Shown: piece by piece, positions 61,663-64,000 of the stretch | How positions within the stretch are numbered: the stretch's first letter is position 1 | Layout: each line of letters begins with the position of its first letter | Made by a program: the position numbers and the translations under genes | From: Lineus longissimus | Taxonomy: Eukaryota > Nemertea > Pilidiophora > Heteronemertea > Lineidae | DNA length: 64,000 bases | Assembly: GCF_910592395.1 (NCBI RefSeq) | Contig: NC_088319.1 | Coordinates: forward strand, 14,818,001-14,882,000 | Direction: 5' to 3' | Notes under the pieces: generated by a model | The model's database searches: none | The model's input: the letters and a program-made list of their open reading frames with translations, nothing else | What the model was told of the DNA's origin: nothing

Positions 61663-61668
61663 TTTATT
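61663..61668 (-). terminator. Probable poly(A) signal of ALDH4A1
   Basis: AATAAA on the minus strand (plus TTTATT), implying a 3'UTR of about 0.8 kb between here and the stop codon at 62486. That stretch is AT-rich and has no other feature I can identify. Confidence 0.5.
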
Positions 61669-62485
61669 TCATTCAACACAAATCATATGTTACATCATTA
61701 TGTAAACTGTCTCCAGCAAACAATCGAAGCTCATACACATCTCTAAAGCACATCCAAACCATATATACACCTCTTAACAGAAAATGCTATCCAAGCTTCT
61801 AATCCACGATTCTACTACCTAAGTCTTTGTTGTAAAACTTGCCATAATCTTACATTGAAACCCAAATTTATTGCCAAGACACTCTCCATCAGAGGTCCTA
61901 ATCATTCACTGAATCACATTTAATATAAATGTGAAATGTGTAAATTACAAGTTTTCTCCGAAGTAAATGACACCAGGAGAACAAAATCTTAACAGTTTAA
62001 GTCACGTATTTGTCAACATAGTTGGATCATGATCACAGAAAGCCTAACCTAGTCTGTAGGCTTTTCGTTAAGAAACTGAGGAATTTAGGCAGGGCTCACA
62101 TTCTGTTCATTTAAAATCGGAAAAACATAAACTCAATAGTATTATACACAAGTCTTATTGGGCAAACCATTTTGAGAGTAAAAATCAAAGCCATTTTAGC
62201 ATAATCTCAATCTGGTTATTTCCAGTATTGAATGAATTCTGGTTTAAATATCAGATATATTCCTCTGCTAAAGGCATCGGTTTGCCCAAATAAATTAGAT
62301 ATTACCTGTAGGGGAAATGACAACACAAAAGAAACAGAAAAAGACAAGGTCATTTTGAGGGGCATAAGGCCATGCATGTCATAATTCTATTCCCTTCAAC
62401 ACAGTATTCAATAGCATGGCCTTGTTTCTATTGTGTTGCAAAGGTAAACCGATACCTTCACCAGCGAGACTAGTCACATCCATGT

Positions 62486-64000
<1,515 letters not shown>

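Overview
This is animal nuclear DNA. Genes have introns with GT/AG borders and are far apart, and much of the space between them is repeats: LINEs, tRNA-derived SINEs, short terminal-inverted-repeat elements and minisatellites. The proteins are bilaterian: an invertebrate-type Toll-like receptor in one exon, and clear orthologues of human ILKAP, PPP1R7 (SDS22), ZMYND12 and ALDH4A1. Short introns and the repeat content suggest a marine invertebrate, perhaps a lophotrochozoan or an invertebrate deuterostome. The phylum cannot be settled from the sequence alone.

Layout. Positions 1-26,480 are gene-poor and hold mostly repeats: two small transposon-like elements with TA borders (5054-5271, 6752-6929), inverted blocks of a 15-bp minisatellite (4.7-6.2 kb), a 105/210-bp satellite (7.5-8.1 kb), a 42-bp satellite (17.7-18.0 kb), a truncated LINE tail (18.8-19.1 kb) and several old duplications. 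One possible terminal coding exon lies at 8827-8985. Positions 26,979-29,543 (minus) encode an intact 854-residue Toll-like receptor. Positions 29.6-42.4 kb again lack a recognised gene, apart from one long membrane-protein-like ORF (30,650-31,294). Positions 42.5-44.3 kb (minus) hold exon-like pieces that may belong to an unrecognised or decaying gene.

The right-hand third is gene-dense: ILKAP (plus, 44,892-48,525), PPP1R7 (minus, 50,223-52,807, first exon not found), ZMYND12 (plus, 57,069-60,398) and the 3' part of ALDH4A1 (minus, 62,486 to the window edge). ILKAP and PPP1R7 converge, PPP1R7 and ZMYND12 diverge, and ZMYND12 and ALDH4A1 converge. A 3.4-kb LINE carrying endonuclease and reverse transcriptase sits between PPP1R7 and ZMYND12, inserted at a unit boundary of a 73-bp tandem repeat.

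Function. ILKAP is a PP2C phosphatase and PPP1R7 a PP1 regulator, so two unrelated branches of Ser/Thr dephosphorylation are neighbours. ZMYND12 is a ciliary/flagellar MYND-TPR protein, ALDH4A1 performs the second step of mitochondrial proline breakdown, and the TLR is an innate immune receptor. I see no operon-like system and no convincing new multi-gene system. The most interesting signals are structural: the LINE/minisatellite junction, a fresh duplication of an exon end with its splice donor in ZMYND12, paired transposon-like elements 42 kb apart, and the unrecognised exon-like segments.
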